Assembly: GCA_007133195.1 (NCBI GenBank) | Contig: SLNH01000091.1 | Span: 1-45,016, forward strand | DNA: 45,016 nt | Source of the DNA: Nannocystineae bacterium | Lineage (GTDB): Bacteria; Myxococcota_A; Polyangia; Haliangiales; Haliangiaceae | Direction: 5' to 3' | Shown: positions 33,768 to 42,254 of the stretch, one piece after another | Numbering within the stretch: the first letter of the stretch is position 1 | Layout: each line of letters opens with the position of its first letter | The notes under the pieces: model-generated | Seen by the model: the letters and a program-made list of their open reading frames with translations, nothing else | The model's database searches: none | Told to the model about the DNA's origin: nothing | Position numbers and translations under genes: made by a program

Positions 33768-34148
33768 AGTCACTCCACTCTAGCAGCTTAGCGTGGCAAG
33801 ATAACGCTCACTTTGTCAAGGTGGAGGAGCCGTTCATCGGACACTTCCTCAGCTCTAGGTTCCTAGACGCACTCGGTTTGGTCGTGCGACGTAAAGACAC
33901 GGGAGAGGTATCACGCCGGGAACCACCCGGCTGTAGCATGGATGGTCTCCGAGCCCGGCGGAACCCAGTGCCCGGTCGAGTCGCGCCGCTCGCACTGCAC
34001 AGCGCTGCCTCGATCAGCGATTGCGAACGGGGCCGGTCGCAGCAGGATGCGAAGTCGCCGTGGAGGCCCGGCGGTGCCGGTCGCATCCGCTGGCGCGAAA
34101 GCCGCCCAAGGGCGCGCGTCTCCTCGAAGTCGGAAAGGACCCGCAGGA
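33768..34148. other. Divergent intergenic region ProA / aminotransferase
   Basis: No gene. On the ProA strand there is a perfect TTGACA (33814-33819), but no -10 hexamer at the correct spacing. An AGCGT / ACGCT repeat lies just downstream. The aminotransferase frame is open through this gap but its extra residues are not protein-like. Confidence 0.4.
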
Positions 34149-35465
34149 ATGGGAAGCAAGGATATCGTCGATCTTTGTAAGCGCCACACCGTGTATGCGT
34201 GGACCGCAGGATCAAGCGTGTCACCCCTGCCTATCGAGCGCGCGGAGGGCGTGTACGTCTGGACGGCCGACGGGGACAAGCTCCTCGATTTGGCTAGTCA
34301 ATCGATCAGCGTCAATATCGGCCACGGTCATCCGGCCGTGCGGGCGGCCATGAAAGAGGCAGCCGATGACTTGATCTACGCGGCACCGAGCGCGGCGACC
34401 CGCGCGAGGGCGGAGCTGGGTCAACTGCTCGCCGAGATGACGCCCAAATCCTTCAATAAGTTTTTCTTCACGCTCGGGGGCGCCGAGGCGAACGAAAACG
34501 CCATCAAGATGGCTCAGCAATTTACCGGACGGCCGAAGATTATTGGTCGTTATCACTCGTACCACGGCGCGACGGCCGCCACAGCCGCCCTCGGCGGCGA
34601 TCCTCGTCGTCGCTACAGCCCGGACGTGCCGGGCTTCCTCCACGTTCCGGACAGCGAGTCCGGCGTTGGCAGCTTCGGTGAGAGCGACGCAGAGAAGATC
34701 CAAAACTACCTAAACTATATCGAAAACGTCATTCGCTTGGAGGGGCCCGATCAGATCGCGGCGATGTTTATCGAGTCCATCCCGGGTACGAATGGCGTCC
34801 TGATCCCGCCGGCCGGCTTGCTCTCCGGGCTGGCCTCCCTTCTCGAGCGCTACGAGATTCTCCTCGTTTGTGACGAAGTGCTCACGGGCTTTGGTCGGAC
34901 TGGTGAGCTCTTCGCGTTCGAGCACGAAGGGATCGAGCCCGACCTGGTAACCATGGCGAAAGGGCTGTCCAGTTCCTATGTACCCTTAGGTGCGGTCGCG
35001 GTGTCGGACCCAATCGCGAGCTATTTCGATGAGCACGTGTTCGGCGGGGGGCTGACCTACAATTCGCATCCCTTTCTCCTGAACGTCGCGGCGGCGACGC
35101 TCCGGGTGCTCCGCGAGGAGGGGTTGGTCGAAAACGCCGCTGCGCTGGGAGGGTACCTGTCCTCGCGCCTCGAGGCGCTCTCGGCGCGGCACCCGTGCGT
35201 TGTCGGCTTTCGGTCGCGCGGGCTCCTTGGCGCGCTCGAGCTGGACACGAGCATCGCGAACAGCCTATGGCAGAATCCGAACAGGCCCCTCACCGATCAC
35301 GCGAAGGTCCTGGTCAAGGGACTGCGGGCCCGTGGGGTGTACGCCATGATTCGGTTTAATATCCTCTTTGTATGTCCGCCGCTTTGTATTACGGAGGATG
35401 AGCTCGGCCTCGGCCTGGACGCCATCGACGCAGAGCTCTACGAGATGGATAAGCTGCTCGGGTGA
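34149..35465 (+). CDS. Class III PLP-dependent aminotransferase
   Basis: A 438-residue fold-type I aminotransferase (omega-amino acid type). Visible: GVYVWTADGDKLLDLASQSI, IGHGHPAVRAAMKEA, FFTLGGAEANENAIKMA, YHSYHGATAATAALGG, LLVCDEVLTGFGRTGELFAF (Asp of the CDEV motif pairs with the PLP nitrogen) and VTMAKGLSSSYVPLGAVA, whose Lys forms the Schiff base. The N-terminal HTVYAWT opening recalls taurine- and omega-aminotransferases but the substrate is not fixed by sequence. The ATG before GSKDIVDLC is chosen by family alignment, AAGGA nine bases upstream. Divergent from proA; 121 bases before the ketopantoate-reductase-like gene, so probably one transcript with it. Confidence 0.92.
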   Translation: MGSKDIVDLCKRHTVYAWTAGSSVSPLPIERAEGVYVWTADGDKLLDLASQSISVNIGHGHPAVRAAMKEAADDLIYAAPSAATRARAELGQLLAEMTPKSFNKFFFTLGGAEANENAIKMAQQFTGRPKIIGRYHSYHGATAATAALGGDPRRRYSPDVPGFLHVPDSESGVGSFGESDAEKIQNYLNYIENVIRLEGPDQIAAMFIESIPGTNGVLIPPAGLLSGLASLLERYEILLVCDEVLTGFGRTGELFAFEHEGIEPDLVTMAKGLSSSYVPLGAVAVSDPIASYFDEHVFGGGLTYNSHPFLLNVAAATLRVLREEGLVENAAALGGYLSSRLEALSARHPCVVGFRSRGLLGALELDTSIANSLWQNPNRPLTDHAKVLVKGLRARGVYAMIRFNILFVCPPLCITEDELGLGLDAIDAELYEMDKLLG

Positions 35466-35586
35466 GAGTCGTAATTCTCGAAGGAAGCTGCGCCATCTGC
35501 GTCTCGGAATCGGTGGACGACGGGCGCTTCGCCGCGCTGGCGCAGCCTCTCATCGTCTTCCGCCACGCCTTTCGAAAGTTGTGATT

Positions 35587-36591
35587 ATGGATCGCATAGC
35601 GAGCGATAGGATGAAGGTCGCGGTGATCGGCGCCGGGGGGCTCGGCGGTTTTCTCGGGGGATTGCTGGCGCGTGCAGGGCACGAGGTGACCTTTGTAGCG
35701 CGAGGTGAACATTTGCGGCGAATCCAGACCGACGGGCTTCGCGTCGAGTGGGAGCCCGGCGAAAGCTTTACCGTGACCGGGCCGGCGGTGGACGCTACGT
35801 CCCGAGTCGGCGAGGTGGATGTCGTCCTCGTTTGCACCAAGACCTATGACAACGATGTGGTTATTCCCCAACTCGGGGCGCTGTTGGGCGAACAGACGGC
35901 TGTCCTAAGCTTGCAAAATGGTCTCACGAGTGGGCCGGAGCTGAGCCGTGCTTACGGCAGCGAGCGTGTCCTCCTGGCGCCGTCGATCTGCGAGGCCTTT
36001 GTGCAGGAGCCCGGCGTGATCGTGGAGCGACTCCCCGAGCCGTTCGTCGTGTTGGGCGAGTACGGCGGAGGGATATCGCGCCGTGTCGAGCGGCTGGTGG
36101 CGGAGCTGAGCCGCGCGGGGTGGTACGTGGAGGCGAGTGGCGAGATTCACTCGGAGGTGTGGTTCAAGACCATGATCATGTGTGCCAGCGGCGCCGTCAT
36201 GGCGGCGACCAGGAGTCCGCTGAACGAAGTCCTCGCTCATTCGGAAACTCGAGCTTTGTATCATCGCGTTATGGAAGAGGTGGCCGAGGTCGCTTCTGCC
36301 AAGGGGATCGAGCTTGCTCGTTCCGGAGCGATACCGAGGCGGCTCGGGATCGAGGAACGGGGCCCTATTCCCGAGGCGATCCTCCGGCTTTGGGATACGA
36401 ACCTCCCCGAGAACGTCAAGTCGTCCACGCTCAGGGACGTCGAGGCCGGGCGCCCGCTGGAAATCGGTGCCATGAACGGCGCGGTCTCTCGGTTTGCCCG
36501 CGAGGTGGGCGTGAGGGCCGACGCAAACGACATCCTGTACGCTTGCCTAAAGCCGCTCCACGAGCGCGCCCTCGCGGCTCGCGCGGCGTGA
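35587..36591 (+). CDS. Ketopantoate-reductase (PanE/ApbA) family oxidoreductase
   Basis: A 334-residue NADP-dependent 2-hydroxy acid/2-oxo acid reductase of the PanE/ApbA family. The N-terminal Rossmann fold has KVAVIGAGGLGGFLGGLLAR and VTFVARGEHL (basic residue for NADP), then VVLVCTKTYDNDVV and LSLQNGLTSG, the usual family motifs including the N-G substrate patch. The helical C-terminal domain carries WFKTMIMCASG (Lys and Asn-like pocket residues) and VKSSTLRDVEAGRPLEIGAM. PanE itself makes pantoate, but many members act on other 2-oxo acids. Start not certain: ATG at 35587 or the later one at MKVAVIG (35611); neither has a strong Shine-Dalgarno. Confidence 0.87.
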   Translation: MDRIASDRMKVAVIGAGGLGGFLGGLLARAGHEVTFVARGEHLRRIQTDGLRVEWEPGESFTVTGPAVDATSRVGEVDVVLVCTKTYDNDVVIPQLGALLGEQTAVLSLQNGLTSGPELSRAYGSERVLLAPSICEAFVQEPGVIVERLPEPFVVLGEYGGGISRRVERLVAELSRAGWYVEASGEIHSEVWFKTMIMCASGAVMAATRSPLNEVLAHSETRALYHRVMEEVAEVASAKGIELARSGAIPRRLGIEERGPIPEAILRLWDTNLPENVKSSTLRDVEAGRPLEIGAMNGAVSRFAREVGVRADANDILYACLKPLHERALAARAA

Positions 36592-36712
36592 GCGCTACAG
36601 CTGACCTCAGGCCGCGTGAGCCCCTGTCGTCAGGCACTCGCTGCCCTAAACGCCGATCGGTTTGAGCCGGTTGCCTTATGGCGAATATGCGGCGACTTCT
36701 TGCGTTGCTCCT

Positions 36713-36738
36713 AGGGGGTGGGTTCCAACCCACTCCCT
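36713..36738. terminator. Hairpin between convergent reductase and monooxygenase genes
   Basis: A stem of about twelve pairs (aGGGGGTGGGTT / AACCCACTCCCT, one G-T pair) around two bases, in the 209-base gap where two genes converge. Likely a bidirectional terminator, although no T-run follows on either side. Confidence 0.45.
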
Positions 36739-36800
36739 CGTCGCGCCTTGGATCGTTTGCACCTTCTCGTCTTTGCTCGGTCGTCAAGCCGGTGGTGGTT

Positions 36801-38249
36801 CTAGGGACTCTCGAACCGCCCTGGCCCCTGACTTAGCTCCGCCGTTAGCCTGTCGAGGGCCGCCGCCTCGGCCAATTCTCGGATCTGCGGTCCGACGAGA
36901 TCTGGCTCCACCTGCGCGATGCGGTCTACGACCTCGGGGGCGAAGGCCGCCTCCAGGGGAAGGACCCCGTGCGTGATCTTGAGCGCGAGGATCTGGAGCT
37001 CCGGTTCCTCGCGCGTCCGGCGCCTCAAGGACTGCAGGTACGGGCGCACGAGGTCAAACGGCCGCTCGCGGTGGAGAGATGAGCTGGGCAACCAGGTCAA
37101 CTCGGCGCAGATATTCCACAGCCAGAGGCGCCGGTATGCGCGGGCCAAGGATTCGTGGATACGGCGCCCCAAGCCGTCCAGAGGAGAGCTGCTTTCGGAG
37201 AGCCCGCGAACGAGCTCGTCGCGGACAGTCACACCCGCCTGGCAGGCGAGAGCCATTCCCTGGGCGTACATGGGGTTCGCGTGGAAGAACGCATCGCCGA
37301 CGACGGCGTAGCGATCGGGGAACCGAGGCATGGCTTCGTAGTGGAACCATCGGTTCGCATTGTTCCGGTAGGAGACCACCTTGGAGAGCGCGTTGGCCCG
37401 TCCGACGTGCTCGTAGAGCCCCGCGTACGGGAGAGCCCGGAGGAAGTCCATGAAGCCCTCGGCGCTCTTGGGCGGGTGAAGCGGAGAGATTCCGTCGACC
37501 GACACTCTCCAAATCCCATGTTCGATGCGGGTGAGGGCGGCCTGCCGGGGATTCTCGGGGGTGGGGCGCGTCATCAGGGCGGCCCACTCCCCCCCGTCGT
37601 CGGTGGGGGGAGTGAACGTTTGCGTTGCTGAACCGGCCTGAATATCGACGACGTCCACGGCGGGCTCGGGGAAACCCAAGGCCGCAAGCCACCTCGGGGT
37701 GCGGGACGTGCGTCCGGTCGCGTCGATGACGAACGAGGCGGACACACGCCCCTGGCGCTCCTCCGCCGATGACGTGGCCACGCCGACCACGCGCGCACCC
37801 GCGTCGTCTGTGATCAAGCTCCGCACCCGGTGTTCGGGGACGAGCTCCACGTTCGAGATCGCCCGCACGCGCCGTCGGATCGCCCACTCCAGGAGCTTGC
37901 GGGTGCACAATCGGCTGCGCAGGCCGGATTCCGGACGCGGTGCGAAGCCATCTGCATATACGATGAAGTCGCGGGTCCAGTCGAAGGCCGGTGCGCGGGC
38001 CTCATCGAGGTCATCCTCCAGATCGGGGAATAGCTCGAGGAGGATCGAGAACCCGGAGGCCGGGAGAATGTGGGTGTGCGGGCCTTGGGGGGTGCCCTTG
38101 CGATGATCGGGCGCATCGGGAAGCTCATCCCGATCGAGCAATGTCACCTTTTCGAAATGGTCAGCCAGAACGCGAGCCGTGACGAGGCCGGCGAATCCCC
38201 CGCCGAGGACGAGCCCGTGGTCAAGGCGGTCTGGATCTCTTGCGGACAT
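36801..38249 (-). CDS. FAD-dependent monooxygenase
   Basis: A 482-residue flavoprotein of the group A monooxygenase type (epoxidase/hydroxylase/halogenase relatives). Seen: GLVLGGGFAGLVTARVLADH (FAD-binding), VTLLDRDELPD, then GTPQGPHTHILPASG, SFVIDATGRTSRTPRWLAA (G/D motif), and the second FAD motif AVVGDAFFHANPMYAQGMAL. No Lys of the classical halogenase K79 motif or WxWxIP motif is obvious. It acts on an unknown, probably aromatic or polyene-like, small molecule. The ATG has AAGG with about nine bases. Its right neighbour is the BioD-like gene on the same strand, 134 bases upstream. Confidence 0.87.
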   Translation of the reverse strand: MSARDPDRLDHGLVLGGGFAGLVTARVLADHFEKVTLLDRDELPDAPDHRKGTPQGPHTHILPASGFSILLELFPDLEDDLDEARAPAFDWTRDFIVYADGFAPRPESGLRSRLCTRKLLEWAIRRRVRAISNVELVPEHRVRSLITDDAGARVVGVATSSAEERQGRVSASFVIDATGRTSRTPRWLAALGFPEPAVDVVDIQAGSATQTFTPPTDDGGEWAALMTRPTPENPRQAALTRIEHGIWRVSVDGISPLHPPKSAEGFMDFLRALPYAGLYEHVGRANALSKVVSYRNNANRWFHYEAMPRFPDRYAVVGDAFFHANPMYAQGMALACQAGVTVRDELVRGLSESSSPLDGLGRRIHESLARAYRRLWLWNICAELTWLPSSSLHRERPFDLVRPYLQSLRRRTREEPELQILALKITHGVLPLEAAFAPEVVDRIAQVEPDLVGPQIRELAEAAALDRLTAELSQGPGRFESP

Positions 38250-38383
38250 GGGGCGTATCCTTCGTCTCCTCCCGATGCGCGCTGCGAGCTCCGCGGGTTA
38301 GAGGCAACCGTCACGAGCCCCGAGGCCTAGCGCGGCCGCAACCGACGAGGGAGGAATCGCTCTTGGCGGGCGCCGGGATCGTG

Positions 38384-39121
38384 TTAGAGCGGCTCGGCCT
38401 CGGCCCCGAGGATCCAATCCGCGATTTTCCCCACGGCCTCGAGTTGAGAAACGGCCTCCACAAACGCATCGCTGTCTTTGGGGCCGCCGTCCGGGGCGCG
38501 CAGCTTCACACTCCTTATCGTCGTCATGCGCGGAAATCCCGTTGCGCGTCGCGTAACGATCTCGTTATGTCCGGTCGTCGGATCCGGTTCATCCACAACG
38601 TTGAAGGCCAGGCCCAGCAGGCGGGCACCGGAGCCTCGCATGGCTCGCATCGCGAGGAGCGCAGAGGCGGCCCCCTGCATATGGTCACGGGCCATAAGGA
38701 GGACGGGCGCGTCGAGCGCCACGGCGAGATCGAGATAGTCGCGGTCCCAGGTTACGGGCGTGCACAAGCCGCCCATTGTCTCGACGAGGGCCACGTCATA
38801 CCCTTCCGCGTACGTTTTGATCTGACTCAAAAGCGCCTCCCACTCGATCGAGACACCCTCGATTTCTGCGGCGAGGGGAGGAACCCCAAACGGAAGAAGC
38901 GAGATGAGCGCTCGGCGGGGCTCCGGCTGCCCCGTGGCCAACGCGAGGGCTTCACCATCCTCGCTACCCGGAGCGCCCGTGTCGCGCTCGGTCTCGACGG
39001 GCTTGATGCCCACGACCGACTTGCCGCGCCTTAAGAGTAAGCGACTGAGGCCCTTGGTCACCGAGGACTTGCCCAAGTTGATCGATGTGCCGCTGACGAG
39101 TACGAGTCGTGGTGGTGACAA
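38384..39121 (-). CDS. Dethiobiotin synthetase (BioD)-like ATPase
   Basis: A 245-residue P-loop protein of the BioD family, which closes a ureido ring in biotin synthesis. The Walker A is SGTSINLGKSSVTKGLSR, then VGIKPVETERDTG (the K-P-x-E/T switch), VALVETMGGLCTPVTWDRDY (Walker B region, with Glu in VETMGG) and LAVALDAPVLLMARDHMQGA. Overall order equals BioD, but some positions differ (GTSINLGKSS rather than GTDTxVGKT), and no bioA, bioB or bioF is present in the window. Start is TTG with AGGAGAAGG six bases before it. Divergent from the HMGL-LutABC operon. It may be a specialised carboxylase/synthetase in that pathway. Confidence 0.8.
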   Translation of the reverse strand: MSPPRLVLVSGTSINLGKSSVTKGLSRLLLRRGKSVVGIKPVETERDTGAPGSEDGEALALATGQPEPRRALISLLPFGVPPLAAEIEGVSIEWEALLSQIKTYAEGYDVALVETMGGLCTPVTWDRDYLDLAVALDAPVLLMARDHMQGAASALLAMRAMRGSGARLLGLAFNVVDEPDPTTGHNEIVTRRATGFPRMTTIRSVKLRAPDGGPKDSDAFVEAVSQLEAVGKIADWILGAEAEPL

Positions 39122-39496
39122 CGGAGGCCTTCTCCTGTAAGAAGTTTTGGCGCGCTTTCTATCTCGCGACTCATCGAATCTCATGTCAAGTCTTATCCCT
39201 CCATGGCTGGGCACGGAGGTCTCCGCGCGGCGCGGGCAAACTGAACCCGCGATCGGGGGAGCCGCCGCAGAGCGGGCCGCCGTGAGGCGCTCGCCAGTCA
39301 ACCAGCGGCGCCGCTTCGTTCCGAGGCTTGGGGGCAAAAAGGCCATTGAAGGGGTGGTCCGGTAGGTGCGGGTCGCCCCCTGTAGGCAAGCGTTCTCGCG
39401 GCCGCCGATTGCCCCTTTGCGAAGAAATGCCCAGATGTGACAATAGAGCGGGCGCGGGAACGGCCCCGCGCGCCCGTTCGAAGCGGGGGCAGCTAC
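39122..39496. other. Divergent intergenic region BioD-like / HMGL-LutABC
   Basis: No gene seen. Facing left, a perfect TTGACA (complement at 39184-39189) lies about 63 bases before the BioD-like start, without a clear -10 at the proper distance. Facing right is the candidate promoter at 39417-39444. Shared control of both units from this gap is likely but unproven. Confidence 0.45.
39417..39444 (+). promoter_or_regulatory. Candidate promoter of HMGL-LutABC operon
   Basis: TTGCGA (four of six), 16-base spacer, GACAAT (four of six). It would give a leader of about 46 bases before the ATG at 39497. Confidence 0.35.
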
Positions 39497-41458
39497 ATGA
39501 CACGAATTCTCGAAACGACCATCCGCGACGGAAGCTATGAGATCGACTTTCAGTTTACTCGCCAGGATGTCGCCGTGCTCGCCGGCCTCCTCGATCTCGC
39601 GGGCTTTCGATACATTGAAGTCGGCCACGGAAATGGCTTGGGAGGTGAAGTTTTCGGCCAAGAAGGCGCCGCCTCAGACGAGGCGTACCTCAAGGCGGCT
39701 CGGCGCGCCGTAAGGCGTGCAGAGCTCGGGGCCCTCCTGGGCTTTACCAAGCGGCCGCGCGAACAGATTCTGGACAAAGTCCGCCTGGCCGCCGAGGAGG
39801 GGCTCGACTTTCTCCGCATGGGGTTCGTGCCGAGGCGGTCGGAGGAGCCCATGATCGTCGAGAGCATCGAGCTCGCGAAGCGGCTCGGGCTCACGGTCTC
39901 GGTGAACTTCATGCGCACGTATACCGCGCCGCCTGCCGAGATCGAGGCGCGCAGCCGGCAGGTTGCGGATCTCGGGGTCGATTGGATCTACATCGTCGAT
40001 TCCGCAGGAGGCATGACGCCCGACCAGATCAAGGAATACGTCCAGGCGATCCGTCGGAGCGGCGTCAGCGCAGTTGGATTTCACGGCCACAACAACATTC
40101 AGCACGCGGTCGCCAACAGCCTCGCCGCCGTCGAGGCGGGAGCCTCGATGATCGACACATCTCTCCAAGGGCTCGGTCGAGCCACCGGCAATGCCCAGAC
40201 CGAAGTGATCCTCGCGCTCTTTCAGACACGCTATGGCTCCGAAACGGAGATCGATCGCGAGCTCGTGCACAACATCGCGCGCGAGTGGGTTCGGCCGCGC
40301 GTCGAGGCCGGGTTCGAGCCAACCCACGTTCTCGCGGGCTCCTTGAACGTCCACTCCTCGAGCCTCCCCCAGATCGAGGCCAGCGCTCGTGACCACGAGA
40401 TCTCGCCGGACACCCTGCTCGCCGCCGCGGGAGCCAGGGCGGCGAAGGCCGGTGCCCTGGACACGCGAGACCTCCCCGAAGACATCGTGCGGACGAGCTG
40501 CGAGGGGATCGAACGAGGGGGCGGGCCAGACGTTGATCCCCGCCAAATGGCGCACGAAGCCGCCCGCTACTCTCAGGGACCGCCTGCTGACGTCGAGGAT
40601 ATGCTGCAGCGCCTGAAGGTCTACGCGCTCAGGGATCGGGTCAAGACCGGGATCGCAGTCGTGCCAGCGAGCGGGTGGCCGTTTTCGGGGCTCGGTATTG
40701 TTCATCGCGTCGGGTGGGCGTTCGGTATCCTGCCGGTCTCCGACGCTTCGGAAGCCCCGCTTCGCGAGCTTCTGTCCTCCTCGTGGGCGGGCGAGGTGTT
40801 CGTCGCCGAGGAGGTGCTCTCGTCACCCGGCCTCCCCGAAGCGCAGGGGGCGGTGCACACGTACGGGTTCGACGCGGTGACCGCGGAGGCGGCGGTCGCG
40901 GGATTGGAGACGGTGCCCACGCTCGTGGCGGTCGCGAGCGCCGGGTTGCGCGAGGCGATCTTGGCTCGCCTATCCCCGCGCGCCGAGGTCACCGTCGCCG
41001 AGGTCCCGCGCGTTCCGCGAGGTCCCTACGGTCACGTCTTGCTCGAGGGGAGCCTCGTGAAGGGGGACGTCGCCGAGCTCGAGCAGGCGAGCGAGGGGGC
41101 GACGTTGACGCTCCTCGGCAGGGACGGCTTCCCAGGCTCCGCGACGGCGAAGCTATGCTCGCAGAGCGGCGGTGTTCGGCTCCCCGACATCGCGCCCCTG
41201 TTGGCCGCGCGCGCCGAAATGAGCCCGCGCGTTCGCGTCGAGTTCGGAGATCTGAACCGGGCCATCGAGGCCCTCGAAGCGCGCGATCCGGGCCTCGGCG
41301 TCGCGTGGAACGGGCACCTCATCGAGGCTGGTCGCGAGCTCGAAGTGGGCCCCGCGAACGCCGGCGGCGAGGCGGCATCCGGCTACGAAGCTGCCGTGGC
41401 CGCGCACGCCGTGCGCGTCGCGCGGCTGACCAACGCTTCGGCTCGCCGCCGCGGGTGA
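39497..41458 (+). CDS. HMGL-type aldolase with unknown C-terminal domain
   Basis: A 653-residue fusion. Residues ~1-270 form a DRE-TIM/HMGL-type barrel: LETTIRDGSYEIDFQFT, FRYIEVGHGNGLGG, YIVDSAGGMTPDQIKEYV, GFHGHNNIQHAVANSLAAVE (His-x-His metal ligands) and MIDTSLQGLGRATGNAQTE. This resembles 4-hydroxy-2-oxovalerate aldolase DmpG. Residues ~270-400 look like its communication region. About 250 further residues (from VVPASGWPFSGLGIVHRVGW to the end) match nothing I know and contain GYEAAVAAHAVRVARL and GPYGHVLLEGSLVKGD. GGGGG precedes the ATG. LutA starts ten bases after the stop, so the aldolase and Fe-S genes share an operon. Probable role: C-C lyase on a 2-oxo acid. Confidence 0.88.
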   Translation: MTRILETTIRDGSYEIDFQFTRQDVAVLAGLLDLAGFRYIEVGHGNGLGGEVFGQEGAASDEAYLKAARRAVRRAELGALLGFTKRPREQILDKVRLAAEEGLDFLRMGFVPRRSEEPMIVESIELAKRLGLTVSVNFMRTYTAPPAEIEARSRQVADLGVDWIYIVDSAGGMTPDQIKEYVQAIRRSGVSAVGFHGHNNIQHAVANSLAAVEAGASMIDTSLQGLGRATGNAQTEVILALFQTRYGSETEIDRELVHNIAREWVRPRVEAGFEPTHVLAGSLNVHSSSLPQIEASARDHEISPDTLLAAAGARAAKAGALDTRDLPEDIVRTSCEGIERGGGPDVDPRQMAHEAARYSQGPPADVEDMLQRLKVYALRDRVKTGIAVVPASGWPFSGLGIVHRVGWAFGILPVSDASEAPLRELLSSSWAGEVFVAEEVLSSPGLPEAQGAVHTYGFDAVTAEAAVAGLETVPTLVAVASAGLREAILARLSPRAEVTVAEVPRVPRGPYGHVLLEGSLVKGDVAELEQASEGATLTLLGRDGFPGSATAKLCSQSGGVRLPDIAPLLAARAEMSPRVRVEFGDLNRAIEALEARDPGLGVAWNGHLIEAGRELEVGPANAGGEAASGYEAAVAAHAVRVARLTNASARRRG

Positions 41459-41468
41459 AAGGGAGCGG

Positions 41469-42254
41469 ATGAGCGGACAAACCGATCGCGTGATTCCCGG
41501 GGTCGCCCTGTTCGCGACCTGCCTCGTCGATCTTTTCCGGCCGAGCGTCGGGTTCGCGGCGGCGCGCCTTCTGGAGAGGGCGGGGTTTACCGTCCACGTC
41601 CCCCCGCAGGCTTGCTGCGGCCAGCCGGCGTTCAACTCGGGCGATGAAGAGCGCGCCCGCGACGTTGCGCGCGCGTTCGTCGACACGTTTAGCCGGTACG
41701 AATACGTCGTGACACCGTCCGGCTCCTGCGCTTCGATGATCCGCTTCGATATGCCCCGCCTGTTCGACGGGGCGTCAGGGCCGGCCGCGCTTCGCGCTCT
41801 CGAGGTCGCGGAGAAGACGTGGGAGCTCACCGCGTTTTTGGTGGAATCCGGCGGGGCCGAGATCATAGACGCCGAAAACCGAGCCACGGTGACCTACCAC
41901 GACGGGTGCTCTGGGCTGCGCAAGCTCTCGATTCGCGAGCAACCGCGCGAGCTTTTGCGAGCGGTACGCGGCTTGACGCTCGTCGAATACGAAGGCGCCG
42001 CGCAGTGCTGCGGTTTCGGCGGCACCTTCTGCGTGAAGTTCCCAGAGCTCTCCACGGAGATGTGTCATAAGCGCTGCGCCCAAATCGCCGAGTCCGCCGC
42101 CGACGAGCTGATCGGCGGTGAGATGGGCTGCTTGATGAACCTCTCCGGGGCGATGGCGAGGCAGGGGCAGCCGATAGGAGCGCGACACGTGGCCGAGGTG
42201 CTCGCAGGTATGACCGATACCCCTGCGCTGGGTCGGGGGAAGGGCTCGGTGTGA
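41469..42254 (+). CDS. lutA: LutA-type Fe-S oxidoreductase subunit
   Basis: A 261-residue member of the LutA/YkgE family with two cysteine-rich CCG domains: QACCGQPAFNSGD and QCCGFGGTFCVKFPEL, plus TPSGSCASMIR and HDGCSGLRK. In Bacillus subtilis LutABC oxidises L-lactate to pyruvate and passes electrons to the quinone pool. Length and order are canonical. It begins ten bases after the aldolase stop and its stop overlaps the GTG of LutB by four bases, so all four genes are one operon. Linkage to an HMGL aldolase suggests that the substrate is a hydroxy acid other than lactate, but this is inference. Confidence 0.93.
   Translation: MSGQTDRVIPGVALFATCLVDLFRPSVGFAAARLLERAGFTVHVPPQACCGQPAFNSGDEERARDVARAFVDTFSRYEYVVTPSGSCASMIRFDMPRLFDGASGPAALRALEVAEKTWELTAFLVESGGAEIIDAENRATVTYHDGCSGLRKLSIREQPRELLRAVRGLTLVEYEGAAQCCGFGGTFCVKFPELSTEMCHKRCAQIAESAADELIGGEMGCLMNLSGAMARQGQPIGARHVAEVLAGMTDTPALGRGKGSV

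Noticed and set aside
33814-33819. TTGACA as proA promoter
   Set aside because: No -10 hexamer lies at 15-19 bases, so I did not list it as a promoter.
36713-36738. Possible tRNA T-arm
   Set aside because: The stem-loop resembles GGTTC-type arms, but loop length is wrong and no anticodon arm or acceptor pairing fits.
40675-41472. 265-codon plus-strand frame inside the HMGL gene
   Set aside because: Shadow frame, almost entirely Arg/Gly/Ala.
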